A stretch of 64,000 nt of DNA from Rhodothermaceae bacterium (GTDB lineage Bacteria; Bacteroidota; Rhodothermia; Rhodothermales; Bin80). The stretch's first letter is position 1, and every line of letters starts with the position of its first letter. Of this stretch, positions 45,242 to 54,033 are shown piece by piece. The stretch is taken from NCBI GenBank assembly GCA_009838195.1, contig VXSC01000020.1:1-64000 (forward strand), written 5' to 3'. The position numbers and the translations under genes were made by a program. The notes beneath the pieces are model-generated. The model was not told where the DNA came from, made no database searches, and saw only the letters and a program-made list of their open reading frames with translations.

Positions 45242-48193
45242 ATGCGCTACACGGTTGCTGTATGGAGCTTGTATGTTACTCTGGGGGTTACTGTGCTCCC
45301 AGTGTTCGCCCAGTACAATTCTCATTTCGGGCGCAACAAGATCCAGTACGAAGATTTTGACTGGAATGTGCTCCAGACAGAGCATTTCGATGTGTATTTC
45401 TATCCCGAAATGCAGGAGCTCGCTGAACATGGTGCGGCCTTTGCGGAAGAGGCGTACGCAGAGCTCCAAAATCGATTCAACTTTTCCGTGACGCGCCGCG
45501 TCCCCATTGTATTTTATTCCTCCCAGTTGCATTTCAAGCAAACAAACATCACAGATGGGTTTATCCCTGATGGTGTAGGGGGCTTTTATGAGTTTCTAAA
45601 GGGACGCGTGGTGATCCCTGCGAATGGGAATCTGCATCGATTTCGGCGAGTGGTTCGCCACGAAATGGTGCATGTGTTCACAATGCATAAGATCGCACGT
45701 GTGTATCGGGATTATCGTATTCCAATGGATCGGTTGCCTCCACTGTGGTTTACCGAAGGGTTGGCGGAGTATTGGTCGGGTCCACAAGACTACCAACATG
45801 AGATGATCATGCGGGATGCAATCTTTGCGAACTATTTGGTCCCCTTGGAAAATATGTACAGAATTAGTGGCTCCTATGTGATGTACAAGGAGGGGGAAGC
45901 TTTATGTCGTTTTATTTCGGAGAACTATGGTGAGGACAAGCTCCTGGCTCTTATTGAGAACGCCTGGATTGACCGGGATTTCCGGAAGGTAATAGAGTAT
46001 ACTTTGCAGGAGGATTTACAAGAGATCAGTATTCAGTGGCAGCAGTGGCTGCGCAAAACTTATTATCCCAAATTGGATGCTGCTCAGAGTCCTACCCTGT
46101 TAACGGAAGGACTTTCTACGGAAGGGTTTAACTCAAAGCCAGCTTTCTATCAGACGAAGAGTGGGCAGCGGCAGGTTTTGTTCACGGGTAACCACGGCGG
46201 TTACAGTAATGTATATTATGTTCAGGTCGATTCGACGTATGCTCCAATTGATCAACCGGGGGTTTTAATTCGTGGTGAGCGCAACAGTCAGTTTGAATCG
46301 TTTCATCTTCTGGATAGCCGGATGAGTGTGTCGGAAGATGGGCGATTGGCTTTTGTTACCAAAAGTGGGGAGGCAGATGTGATCCATATCTATGACCTAG
46401 AATCCGGCTCAATCGGACCCATCTACGGTTTTGATGGAATGCTTGCGCTGTATTCACCGTCCTGGAGCCCAGATGGGATGCATATTGCCTTTGTGGCGAT
46501 TGATCAAAGCGGTTTCATAGATCTGTACGTTTATGATATCGAGGGGGATCGGCTAAGGCGGTTAACGAATGATAGTTATGATGAGCGTGATCCAGCCTGG
46601 AGCCCGGATAGCCATTATCTGGTTTTTTCCTCTGATCGGACTTCAAAGGGCTTCGAAAATTCCTACAACCTGTTCACGTATGAACTGGAGACGGGGACGA
46701 TTGATTATGTCACCTATGGTTCGCAGCATGATTTTTCTCCCAGTTGGAGCCCGGATGGTTCTCAGATTATTTATACGAGTACGAAAAAAGATTCAATGGG
46801 ACGTTATGGCGGCCAGGATCTTTATGTAATTGATACCAAGCCGACCCCGCCTGTTGTCGCACTAGCGGATACGAAAATCCATGAAATTAGACCACCAAGC
46901 CCCGGATTACGATGGAAAAAGCGCTTGACAGAGTTAACCACCGCGATCTATGATCCGGTTTGGACAGAGGATCATCAGGTCATCTTTTCTGCATTTGAGA
47001 ACTATCGATTTACTGTGCGGGCTTTGGGTGGTTTGGATACATTATTGCAGAGACCTGTGTCGTTGCATCCAGAGCCCCAGGTCATAGAGCCCCAGGAACC
47101 CTGGACGTTTCCACGGATTGAGGCGACTTCTGAAACTGATCGTTTGCGGTATCGGCGGCGGTATGGATTGGATATTGCGCAAGGACAGATATCCAGCAGT
47201 GCAGTCTGGGGTACAGGTGGTGCCGCCGTCCTTGCCTTCTCAGATCTTTTGGGCAATGATCGTTTCTTTCTTACCATATTCAACACGAGCGAATACACGG
47301 GAGATTTTCTCAGAAGCCTAAATGTGAATATTTCCAGGTTGCATCTCAATCGCAGGGCGAACGTTGGGTACGGGGTTTATCGGTATGGGGGATTGAGGTA
47401 TGATCTGACCGACCCGGATGCACCTACAGAGTTTCCGCGTTTCTGGGAGGAGGTATGGGGTGGATTTGGAGCAGTGAGTTATCCACTCTCGATGTTTCGA
47501 CGGATTGATGTGGCGACATCTCTGAGTTGGGATCACAAGGAAGTACCTCAACGAAGGATTGATCGTCAGGCACTGTTGTTGACGAACCAAATCAGCCTAG
47601 TTCATGATAATGCATTGTTTGGTTATAATGGCCCCCAGGATGGATGGAGGGGGAGGATATCTGCGGCATATACGACTGATTTGCTGTATTCTAACGTAAA
47701 TTACATAACGTTGGAGGCAGACATTCGGCATTATTTGAGGATAGCACGGAACGTGACCTTTGCGTCTCGCGCTTTGGGCCGTATGAACCATGGGCGTGAG
47801 GCCCGTTTGTGGTTCATGGGCGGAAGTTGGGACTTGCGGGGATACCCACTCTTTGATGTACGCGGCAAGAAGGCCTGGTTTACATCTCACGAGCTTCGCT
47901 TCCCTCTGGTTGAGAACCCTTCGGCATACGTTCCTCCTTTAGCAATTTTGGGGATTGTTAACCTTAGGGGTGCATTATTTTTTGATGCCGCGCACACTTG
48001 GAATGATCGGTACAACGAGCGAGTTCGCCAGATTTATGCCGGAGAAACCCTTGGTTCCACGGGCTTCGGGTTCCGACTTAATCTATTTGGTGGGTTTGTG
48101 CTCCGGTATGATCTAGGTTATCGTTTTCGTGATGCATTCAAGTCGCGGGAATCAAATCTTTTCCGTCAATTCTTTTTCGGGTTCGATTTTTAG
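45242..48193 (+). CDS. Surface protein: metallopeptidase MA domain, TolB-like propeller, outer-membrane barrel
   Basis: A 983-residue exported protein (signal: YVTLGVTVLPVFAQYN). Residues about 25-290 form a zinc-metallopeptidase MA-like domain: VVRHEMVHVFTMHK supplies HEXXH (near 139) and LWFTEGLAEYWSG the Glu ligand (near 172). The middle has WD40/PD40 repeats of TolB type (SPSWSPDGMHIAFV, DPAWSPDSHYLVFSS, SPSWSPDGSQIIYTS). The last 300 or so residues alternate like a barrel and end in QFFFGFDF, a BamA-type terminal strand. Similar fused proteins occur in Bacteroidota; the role is unknown, presumably at the outer-membrane surface. A BamB-like gene overlaps its 3' end. Confidence 0.8.
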   Translation: MRYTVAVWSLYVTLGVTVLPVFAQYNSHFGRNKIQYEDFDWNVLQTEHFDVYFYPEMQELAEHGAAFAEEAYAELQNRFNFSVTRRVPIVFYSSQLHFKQTNITDGFIPDGVGGFYEFLKGRVVIPANGNLHRFRRVVRHEMVHVFTMHKIARVYRDYRIPMDRLPPLWFTEGLAEYWSGPQDYQHEMIMRDAIFANYLVPLENMYRISGSYVMYKEGEALCRFISENYGEDKLLALIENAWIDRDFRKVIEYTLQEDLQEISIQWQQWLRKTYYPKLDAAQSPTLLTEGLSTEGFNSKPAFYQTKSGQRQVLFTGNHGGYSNVYYVQVDSTYAPIDQPGVLIRGERNSQFESFHLLDSRMSVSEDGRLAFVTKSGEADVIHIYDLESGSIGPIYGFDGMLALYSPSWSPDGMHIAFVAIDQSGFIDLYVYDIEGDRLRRLTNDSYDERDPAWSPDSHYLVFSSDRTSKGFENSYNLFTYELETGTIDYVTYGSQHDFSPSWSPDGSQIIYTSTKKDSMGRYGGQDLYVIDTKPTPPVVALADTKIHEIRPPSPGLRWKKRLTELTTAIYDPVWTEDHQVIFSAFENYRFTVRALGGLDTLLQRPVSLHPEPQVIEPQEPWTFPRIEATSETDRLRYRRRYGLDIAQGQISSSAVWGTGGAAVLAFSDLLGNDRFFLTIFNTSEYTGDFLRSLNVNISRLHLNRRANVGYGVYRYGGLRYDLTDPDAPTEFPRFWEEVWGGFGAVSYPLSMFRRIDVATSLSWDHKEVPQRRIDRQALLLTNQISLVHDNALFGYNGPQDGWRGRISAAYTTDLLYSNVNYITLEADIRHYLRIARNVTFASRALGRMNHGREARLWFMGGSWDLRGYPLFDVRGKKAWFTSHELRFPLVENPSAYVPPLAILGIVNLRGALFFDAAHTWNDRYNERVRQIYAGETLGSTGFGFRLNLFGGFVLRYDLGYRFRDAFKSRESNLFRQFFFGFDF

Positions 48194-49289
48194 GAATTGC
48201 TTATCACTTTTTCTGCTACTCTGCATTGGCTGCGGTGGGCTGGCGGTGAGTGTAGATGCACCATCAGCGACTCAAGCTGAGCCGCACCTACCCTTGGGAA
48301 TCGCATGGACGTACAACGCCCGGGCGGGATTCGGACCAGATGCTCCACAGATTTTCGACAATTCTGTCATGGTTGCGACTAGACAGGGAATAGTTCATTT
48401 CATTGATGTAGTCACAGGTAAGCGAGGCGGAAATAAACGATTCGGAGACGCAATCAATGGGTCTCCTGCAGTGATCGGAAATACATTGATTGTGCCACTG
48501 GCAGGGGGACGTACGGCGTTAGCTGCATATGATCTGGACCGTGCGGATATGCGCTGGCGTCTTCGCGGGGATCCTATTCAGGTTGGGGTCACCGCCTTGG
48601 AGTCAGGGGGGATTTATGTGAATACCGCTGGAGAGGTGCGGCGTTTTGAGATAGACGATGGGGCAGTGGTCTGGACCCATCAGATAGAGGGGCGTGCACG
48701 CGTACATGCTTCTCCCTTGGTCCATCATCAGTTGGTTATTGTTGTCATTGATAATGGAACCGTTTTGGCGCTTTCGCTCAATGATGGAAGTCAGCTGTGG
48801 TCGGTAGATGTAGGTTCACCAATCTATGTCGCCCCAGAGATATATGGCGAAATACTATTGGTATCAACGACACGGGGGAGCCTATTTGCCATGGATGTAC
48901 AGAAAGGAGAAATTCATTGGAACACAACATTGGCGGATGAGACTGTTCAGATTTCTTCACCGACTGCAGATCATGAGCTTGTGGTGGCAGGTGCATCCGA
49001 TGGAGTTTTGCGGGTGTTTGATCTTGATACCGGGGAAATAAAATGGAGTGCACAGTGCTCGGATGCATTGGCGGCACGGCCTCTGATAACTTCCGAAGTA
49101 ATCTACACGGGAAGTATGGGGAACTGGTTCTATGCTTTTGATCGCCATAATGGTGACTTGCTACAGCAAATCGAGCTTCGGGGCCGAGTGAAGAGCGCAA
49201 TGGCCCTGGCTGAAGGTGGATTGATTATTTTAACGGAGCCGCGTTATGTGGTCCGACTTACGCCTTTGAATACAGATGTTCACCTGTAA
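48129..49289 (+). CDS. BamB-like lipoprotein with PQQ-type propeller repeats
   Basis: About 386 residues. A lipoprotein signal ends in SLFLLLCIGCGG. An eight-bladed PQQ-like propeller follows with repeats of the type GDAINGSPAVIGNTLIVPLA, GAVVWTHQIEGRARVHASPL and DGSQLWSVDVGSPIYVAPEI. The fold and lipidation match BamB, the assembly-complex scaffold. Only GTG 48129 and ATG 48132 give the signal peptide; both lie inside the preceding gene (overlap 62-65 bases). Linkage to a barrel protein fits an envelope role. Whether it is the true BamB or a paralogue cannot be decided. Confidence 0.8.
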   Translation: MMHSSRGNQIFSVNSFSGSIFRNCLSLFLLLCIGCGGLAVSVDAPSATQAEPHLPLGIAWTYNARAGFGPDAPQIFDNSVMVATRQGIVHFIDVVTGKRGGNKRFGDAINGSPAVIGNTLIVPLAGGRTALAAYDLDRADMRWRLRGDPIQVGVTALESGGIYVNTAGEVRRFEIDDGAVVWTHQIEGRARVHASPLVHHQLVIVVIDNGTVLALSLNDGSQLWSVDVGSPIYVAPEIYGEILLVSTTRGSLFAMDVQKGEIHWNTTLADETVQISSPTADHELVVAGASDGVLRVFDLDTGEIKWSAQCSDALAARPLITSEVIYTGSMGNWFYAFDRHNGDLLQQIELRGRVKSAMALAEGGLIILTEPRYVVRLTPLNTDVHL

Positions 49290-50061
49290 TCGTCGATTTA
49301 TAGGGATATGGTGTGGAGTTCTTTTCACCTTTATTCCATCTATCAGCATGGCACAATCCCAGATCCTGGTCCATATTCTAAGTAATGATATGGATGCAGC
49401 AGCTTATGCAGACTCATTGTACTTGGGACCCGCCGGTGGAGGCCCATATTGGGTTGATTCCACGACCAAGACCATCCGTCTTTCGACGCTCCGCGCTGCG
49501 GCTTGGAGTATGCCGCCGATTCAAGTACCTCTAAGGGCTGAGTCGGAAGATAGCGTACAGGTCACACTGAATTTTCCAAATTATCATCGGATTGAGTCTT
49601 ATCCCTTCGGAGCGGAAGCCTGGTTGCAGGAGGGTGTGAAGCAAAGGCTTCTTGGGTTAACTCCCGTCGTATTCACTTCTTCGGGGACTGTTGACGGTAT
49701 GTTTCGTATTGAACTGGAAGGATATATTCCCAGCATAGTGAAACCAAAAACAGATCTATGGAATCGCTACGAGGTTTCATTGAAGGCGCTCGCTCAGGTA
49801 AATGAGCGGTCAGGGCTGAGCCCTGCGATGAAGCAGCGAAGAAGCTGGATTGATTGGGGTACAGCAGCGGTAGCGATGGCAGCAGGTGTCGTGGCTGTAC
49901 ACTACAAATTCCGCGCAGATCGGATCAATGACGAATACCTCATGACGGGGGATGCATCTCTACGTCCACGTGTAGCTAGGCTGGATGATTATTCGGGAGT
50001 TGCACTAGGGGTCATGCAAGCTGGGCTTGTCACTCTGGCGGTTCGCTTCGCGCTCAAGTGA
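49276..50061 (+). CDS. Exported protein of unknown function with a PEGA-like part
   Basis: A 261-residue protein with a signal peptide (FTFIPSISMAQS). The middle contains beta-rich segments (VPLRAESEDSVQVTLNFPNY, MFRIELEGYIPS) that recall PEGA-type domains. One hydrophobic segment near 195-212 (GTAAVAMAAGVVAVHYKF) follows, and another C-terminal hydrophobic segment (GVALGVMQAGLVTLAVRFAL). I do not recognise a family. It overlaps the BamB-like gene by 14 bases, so an envelope function in the same transcription unit is inferred. Confidence 0.6.
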   Translation: MFTCNRRFIGIWCGVLFTFIPSISMAQSQILVHILSNDMDAAAYADSLYLGPAGGGPYWVDSTTKTIRLSTLRAAAWSMPPIQVPLRAESEDSVQVTLNFPNYHRIESYPFGAEAWLQEGVKQRLLGLTPVVFTSSGTVDGMFRIELEGYIPSIVKPKTDLWNRYEVSLKALAQVNERSGLSPAMKQRRSWIDWGTAAVAMAAGVVAVHYKFRADRINDEYLMTGDASLRPRVARLDDYSGVALGVMQAGLVTLAVRFALK

Positions 50062-50124
50062 AAAGCGTGTTTCTTCAACTTTCATGGAAGTATTCCGTAG
50101 AGTCTGCTATTGTGATACGGTAAG

Positions 50125-50643
50125 ATGAATTGGCTTGACATATTGATTATCGTAGTTCTAGGGGTCGGCTCCCTGATAGGGTTTCGACGTGGACTCATAC
50201 TCCAACTTTTTGGTTTGGTCAGTTTTGTTGCATCATTTTTGATCGGTTTCCTCTACATGGAAGGTGTGGGGGACTGGTTTGAAAATCAGCTAGGAGTTTC
50301 CGTAACGTATTCTTCTCTTTTTGGCTTTGGGGCGGTGTTCCTGGGCGTTTACGTGTGTGCGATGATCGTTACCCGTTTCCTCGACAAAGTGGTCAAAAAA
50401 ACTGTGGTGATCGGTGGCTTGAATCGGATTTTTGGGGGAGTCGTAGGACTGATCACCTCGGGCTTGGCATTAAGCTTGCTACTCTATGCTTTGGCCACGG
50501 TGAATCTCCCGCCGAGTGAGCTTCGCAGTTCGTCTGCACTCTACGAAGTCGTGTATCAATTCTTCCCACAGACATGGGATCTGGTAACCCAAAAATTCCC
50601 TGAGCTCTCTGAGCTAATCGACCGCTTCCCCTCTGTATTTTAA
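50125..50643 (+). CDS. CvpA-family membrane protein
   Basis: A 172-residue inner-membrane protein with four spans. The CvpA marks are NWLDILIIVVLGVGSLIGFR with RGLILQLFGLVSF, LFGFGAVFLGVYVCAMIV and GGLNRIFGGVVGLITSGLAL. CvpA was named for colicin V production but in most bacteria affects envelope integrity. It lies 63 bases behind the unknown exported protein and may end the envelope block. Confidence 0.85.
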   Translation: MNWLDILIIVVLGVGSLIGFRRGLILQLFGLVSFVASFLIGFLYMEGVGDWFENQLGVSVTYSSLFGFGAVFLGVYVCAMIVTRFLDKVVKKTVVIGGLNRIFGGVVGLITSGLALSLLLYALATVNLPPSELRSSSALYEVVYQFFPQTWDLVTQKFPELSELIDRFPSVF

Positions 50644-50749
50644 CCGGCCCACGTCCAGACTCTGCCCGAGGGTAGATCTGTGTGTCGTCGGATCCGATAT
50701 TCCTACCAAAATCATGTTTCAAGGTTGATTCATGGTGCAGTCTTAAATA

Positions 50750-50774
50750 ATTTAGATTTAGACTGAATCTAAAT
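50750..50774. promoter_or_regulatory. Palindromic operator-like site before the CbiX-like gene
   Basis: A perfect inverted repeat ATTTAGATT-N7-AATCTAAAT, embedded in AT-rich sequence (AAATAATTTAG... and ...CTAAATAATAAT), lies 67 bases before the CbiX-like ATG. Its shape and sequence resemble iron- or metal-responsive operators of the Fur/Irr/DtxR types (TTAGA...TCTAA half sites). The regulator is unknown; function is inferred from position. Confidence 0.55.
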
Positions 50775-50840
50775 AATAATGAAGTTGTTGAAGCGGCGGT
50801 CCGGGGAGTTCTGCCGGAACCTTATTCACTACGACAAAAC

Positions 50841-51737
50841 ATGATCAAACTTAAAATGAGAATTGCACTTCTTGCTACTTTGTTGTTATTGAGTGTCACC
50901 ACGAGCAGTGCACAAAGCTCCAATTCTTGCGGCCTGCTGGTGATGGCGCATGGTGGAGCGGAGAAGTGGAATGCAGCAGTTGAGGATGCAGTTGCCCCAG
51001 TCCGTGAAAAGATCCCCACTTCCATAGCTTTTGGGATGGCGAATCCTGAAACCATGAAAGCGGCAGTCGCTGAATTGGAAGAGCAGAAGATTGATTGCAT
51101 CGCCGTTGTACGGTTGTTTATGTCCGCGCATTCATTTCTTCATCAGACGGAGTACCTTCTGGGATTAAGAGAAGATCCGCCCCCTTTCTTTATATCTCAT
51201 CATGGACCTCAGCATCACCATGAGCCACCAACTCCGGTGGAATTTCAGGGTAAAATTGCTATCAGTCAAACGGCTTTGCTGGATGCTTCCGAGATGGGAG
51301 AGGTTCTGGCTATGAATGCTCGTGCACTCAGCGATAGCTCCGGCAATGAATCTGTCCTAATTATTGCACACGGGGCGGGAGATGATGTAGTGAATGACGA
51401 GTGGCTTCTGAAGCTGGATCGGTTGTCGGATACTGTTCGGGAAATCGGTCTCTTCCGTAGCGTTGCGGTTCACAGTTTGAGGGAGGATTGGAAAGAGAAA
51501 CGGTCCAAATCTGAGGCAGACATTCGTGGATTCGTAGAGGAGCATACAGAAGGTGATGGTCGTGTGATTGTGCTTCCTTTCAGATTGTTTGGGTTTGGAC
51601 CGTACGCCAAAGTTCTGGAGGGACTAACCTATGAATCCAATGGTATTGGATTGTTGCCACATCCAAAAGTGAGCACTTGGATTGAGCGGACTGCCAATGA
51701 ATTGTTCGTTGAATTATCTCAGGATACAGATGCATGA
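50841..51737 (+). CDS. Exported CbiX/sirohydrochlorin chelatase-like protein with a His cluster
   Basis: A 298-residue protein with two CbiX half-domains. The first begins CGLLVMAHGGAEKWN (His37), the second SVLIIAHGAGDD (His177); these His residues correspond to the metal-inserting His of CbiX/CbiK-type chelatases. Unlike the cytoplasmic enzymes it has a clear signal peptide (LLATLLLLSVTTSSA-Q). A His-rich loop HHGPQHHHE lies near 120-128, where CbiX proteins can carry a His patch. A periplasmic metal-binding or tetrapyrrole role is inferred. A palindromic metal-regulator-like site lies upstream. A longer N-terminal reading is not needed; an internal ATG six codons on is also possible. Confidence 0.82.
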   Translation: MIKLKMRIALLATLLLLSVTTSSAQSSNSCGLLVMAHGGAEKWNAAVEDAVAPVREKIPTSIAFGMANPETMKAAVAELEEQKIDCIAVVRLFMSAHSFLHQTEYLLGLREDPPPFFISHHGPQHHHEPPTPVEFQGKIAISQTALLDASEMGEVLAMNARALSDSSGNESVLIIAHGAGDDVVNDEWLLKLDRLSDTVREIGLFRSVAVHSLREDWKEKRSKSEADIRGFVEEHTEGDGRVIVLPFRLFGFGPYAKVLEGLTYESNGIGLLPHPKVSTWIERTANELFVELSQDTDA

Positions 51738-52055
51738 TTTTGGATGCTCTTGATTGGTAATTGAGAGTTTTTGGTCGAGCTGTGAAATTCTTCGTGAGTC
51801 ATTTTGGGTGCTTGCATTTACGGGAGAGTAGATCCATCGATTGGATCTGGAGACAAGGAATTTTTGATAGGCCGTTGAATCCAGTTAGTAAGGTGATCAG
51901 GCAGATCTGTGCGTATTTTCCTTGCTTTCGGTGATGCATCTTTGGGTGTGAAAGACAAAATGGGGGTGATCGCAAGCTAGCACACACCACATGGATACTG
52001 ACTTCCGCTTGGTATTACCGTTTCGTTTTGTAAATTCAGGGAATTCAATGATCCG
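51738..52055. other. Intergenic stretch without a recognisable gene
   Basis: About 320 bases between the CbiX-like and MerR-like genes. A 7-bp inverted repeat AGATCCA/TGGATCT (51830-51836 and 51842-51848, loop of five) is visible and may end transcription from the left, but no T-run follows. No credible coding frame was seen. Confidence 0.4.
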
Positions 52056-52382
52056 ATGAAAAAAACTCCTAAACTTTATTACTCGATTGGGGAGGTGAGC
52101 AAAAAAATCGGCGTGGAGGCGTATGTGCTCCGCTATTGGGAAAGTGAATTTCATCAACTCAGACCACGAAAAAACAGCTCCGGCCGACGAATTTATACAA
52201 AAGATGATCTAAAACTGGTGCGTCAAATCTATGACTTGCTTCGTGTAAAGAAATACACGCTTGAGGGTGCACGGCAGGCTCTGAAAGATGGACGTGAGAG
52301 GCCTGCTGATCAGAAAGCAGAACGGGACGAATTACTGAGATTACGCTTATTTCTGGAGAACATCAGTCGTCAATTGGCGTAA
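52056..52382 (+). CDS. Small MerR-family transcriptional regulator
   Basis: A 108-residue protein with the MerR winged helix at its N-terminus (YYSIGEVSKKIGVEAYVLRY, WESEFHQLRPRKNSSGRRIY) and only a short helical tail. There is no metal-binding Cys loop. This compact MerR type is found in many bacteria next to a tRNA-Pro gene, as here (tRNA-Pro starts 10 bases after the stop). In Proteobacteria the same kind of gene follows ihfA. Its regulated targets are unknown. Confidence 0.88.
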   Translation: MKKTPKLYYSIGEVSKKIGVEAYVLRYWESEFHQLRPRKNSSGRRIYTKDDLKLVRQIYDLLRVKKYTLEGARQALKDGRERPADQKAERDELLRLRLFLENISRQLA

Positions 52383-52392
52383 CCACCAGATC

Positions 52393-52466
52393 CGGGACGT
52401 AGCGCAGCCAGGTAGCGCACTTCAATGGGGTTGAAGGGGTCGTGAGTTCAAATCTCGCCGTCCCGA
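52393..52466 (+). tRNA. tRNA-Pro (anticodon GGG)
   Basis: The cloverleaf is complete: acceptor CGGGACG/CGTCCCG, D-arm GCGC-AGCCAGGTA-GCGC, anticodon stem CTTCA/TGAAG with loop ATGGGGT (anticodon GGG followed by G37) and T-arm GTGAG-TTCAAAT-CTCGC. The discriminator is A. CCA is not encoded. Confidence 0.96.
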
Positions 52467-52506
52467 CGGATAGATAGTGTAGTTTTTCTGACTGTATGCT
52501 TACAGT

Positions 52507-52549
52507 GACATCACCCCGAACCGACACTCGGTGCGGTTTCGTTGATGTC
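52507..52549 (+). other. Long imperfect hairpin 3' of tRNA-Pro
   Basis: GACATCA (52507-52513) pairs with TGATGTC (52543-52549). After a 3/1 internal loop, CGAACCG pairs with CGGTTTCG (one bulged T), leaving a 10-base loop, for 14 pairs in all. It lies 40 bases after the tRNA. There is no T-tract, so a processing or factor-assisted terminator role, or a small RNA element, are all possible. Confidence 0.45.
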
Positions 52550-52789
52550 TACTAGGGAGACACGTTAAACAGAAGTCGTTCGAAAATTCTTCCATCTATT
52601 TTCTGTAGGACACTACCAAGCTGAGACATCACGTATTCAGTGCTCAGTCCGTAGTATTCAAAGTCTGACTACAGTTTCTAGTCGGTGATGTATTTTTCTC
52701 TATGAGCATGGATGGTTTTAGCGGATCGCACATCTCCTTTTTTGTGTGACCAGGCGGTTTACTCTATAATATGGTATAAGCTTTAGTAA
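52550..52789. other. Intergenic stretch before the RodZ-like gene
   Basis: Nothing recognisable as a gene. The last 40 bases are AT-rich (CTATAATATGGTATAAGC) and contain a TATAAT at 52766-52771, about 19 bases before the ATG, which could be a -10 box for a nearly leaderless transcript. Confidence 0.35.
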
Positions 52790-53206
52790 ATGTCAAACAG
52801 TAAGCTTGAGCAGGCGAAGCGCAAGTATGCGGAGGATCTACGCACTCTAAGGAAGCAGAAAGGTGTCTCATTAGACGCGATTTGTACAGAAACCAAAGTC
52901 ATCAAGACTGTGCTGGAAGAGTTCGAGATCAACTGCCTCCATCGAAATAATAGATTCAATAAAGTCTACCTTTATTCCTTGGTCAGATCGTACGCGAAGA
53001 TTACGGGCCTAGATGGTGACCAGATTTTGAGTGCGCTCTATATGGCACTAGATGGCAGCTATGATGGCAGGTTGAGTCCAGATTATAAACCCAAAGAGAA
53101 GCCAGCGAAGCTAGCGGAGTCATCTACCAAGAAATCGGCCAACACCAGCGAGCCCAATAAAGGGGCATCACCTCCCAAATCGGATAAACGTACACGCGGG
53201 GGATAA
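52790..53206 (+). CDS. RodZ-like helix-turn-helix protein without a membrane span
   Basis: A 138-residue protein whose first 90 residues match the HTH_25 domain of RodZ and related proteins (LRTLRKQKGVSLDAICTETK, VYLYSLVRSYAKITGLDGDQ). The tail from about 100 on is Lys/Ser/Pro-rich (KEKPAKLAESSTKKSANTSE) with no transmembrane segment, so it is not a complete RodZ. It may act as a DNA-binding or MreB-binding adaptor. The 3' 124 bases overlap the convergent ROK gene, and both C-termini look usable. Confidence 0.7.
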   Translation: MSNSKLEQAKRKYAEDLRTLRKQKGVSLDAICTETKVIKTVLEEFEINCLHRNNRFNKVYLYSLVRSYAKITGLDGDQILSALYMALDGSYDGRLSPDYKPKEKPAKLAESSTKKSANTSEPNKGASPPKSDKRTRGG

Positions 53207-54024
53207 GGAATGGCATTCGCCAATTCTTGACGCATTTGTTTGATGATCTCCGGGCGGGCAAGCCCAATGCTTCCGCTCAAAATAATGATCGCAGGATCTA
53301 TAACACTGGCTAATCCTACAGCGGACTGTGCGATGTAGTTTGTTGCTGTAGTGACCAGTTCTTTCGCTTCGGCATTTCCTGCGTCCGCCGCCTGATAGAC
53401 TTCAATAGTACGCGTTGAGTCTGAGGGACCGCTTTGGATGCGTGCCCATTGGGCAGCCAGTCCAGCCCCGCCGGCAAGACGCTCTAGACACCCACCAGGC
53501 TGCCAAGATTGTCCAAGGTGTTCCGGCGAGGGAATCATCTTGCCGATTTCCCCGGCGGAGTGATTTGCGCCACGTAATACCTTTCCATCTATGAGGATTC
53601 CAGTGGCAATCCCGGTACTCACGGTCATATAGACCATCGGCGATCCTACCGGGGAAGTGCTCAGCCCGGCTTCTGCAACTGCTGCTGCATTTACGTCATT
53701 CTCTATGACCGTAGGGGTTTCAATTTTCGACTCAAGGGCGAAGCGTAGGGGAACGTTTACCCAGTCATTCAGATTGGCGGCCTCGAGCACGATCCCAGCT
53801 TCCGGGTCAGTCATTCCCGGTGCAACGCAGCCAACCGCACTCAGTTGGTCGCCACTCTCAAGCCCATCACGAATTAAGCCAACCGCTACGTCAAGTACGG
53901 CTTCGGGTCCCTGCTGTGGAGTTGCAGCCGAGGCCCGGTAGTAGATTTCTTGAGGACTACCCTTGTGAGCGAGTGCACACCGGGTTCGCGTCCCTCCGAT
54001 ATCAATCCCTGCAATGAGTGTCAT
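53083..54024 (-). CDS. ROK-family sugar kinase (downstream of the DUF1080 gene)
   Basis: A 313-residue sugar kinase. Seen are GIDIGGTRTRCALAH (ATP phosphate loop), VIENDVNAAAVAEAGLS (catalytic Asp), STGIATGILIDGKVLRGANH with SAGEIGKM (the conserved His-x-x-GE) and a reduced Zn motif WQPGGCLERLAGGAGLA in which only the last Cys remains. ILSGSIGLARPE completes the fold. It starts nine bases behind the DUF1080 stop, so the two are an operon. It probably phosphorylates the sugar set free by the hydrolase, which is inferred. Confidence 0.87.
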   Translation of the reverse strand: MTLIAGIDIGGTRTRCALAHKGSPQEIYYRASAATPQQGPEAVLDVAVGLIRDGLESGDQLSAVGCVAPGMTDPEAGIVLEAANLNDWVNVPLRFALESKIETPTVIENDVNAAAVAEAGLSTSPVGSPMVYMTVSTGIATGILIDGKVLRGANHSAGEIGKMIPSPEHLGQSWQPGGCLERLAGGAGLAAQWARIQSGPSDSTRTIEVYQAADAGNAEAKELVTTATNYIAQSAVGLASVIDPAIIILSGSIGLARPEIIKQMRQELANAIPYPPRVRLSDLGGDAPLLGSLVLADFLVDDSASFAGFSLGL

Positions 54025-54033
54025 GAAGCAGGA

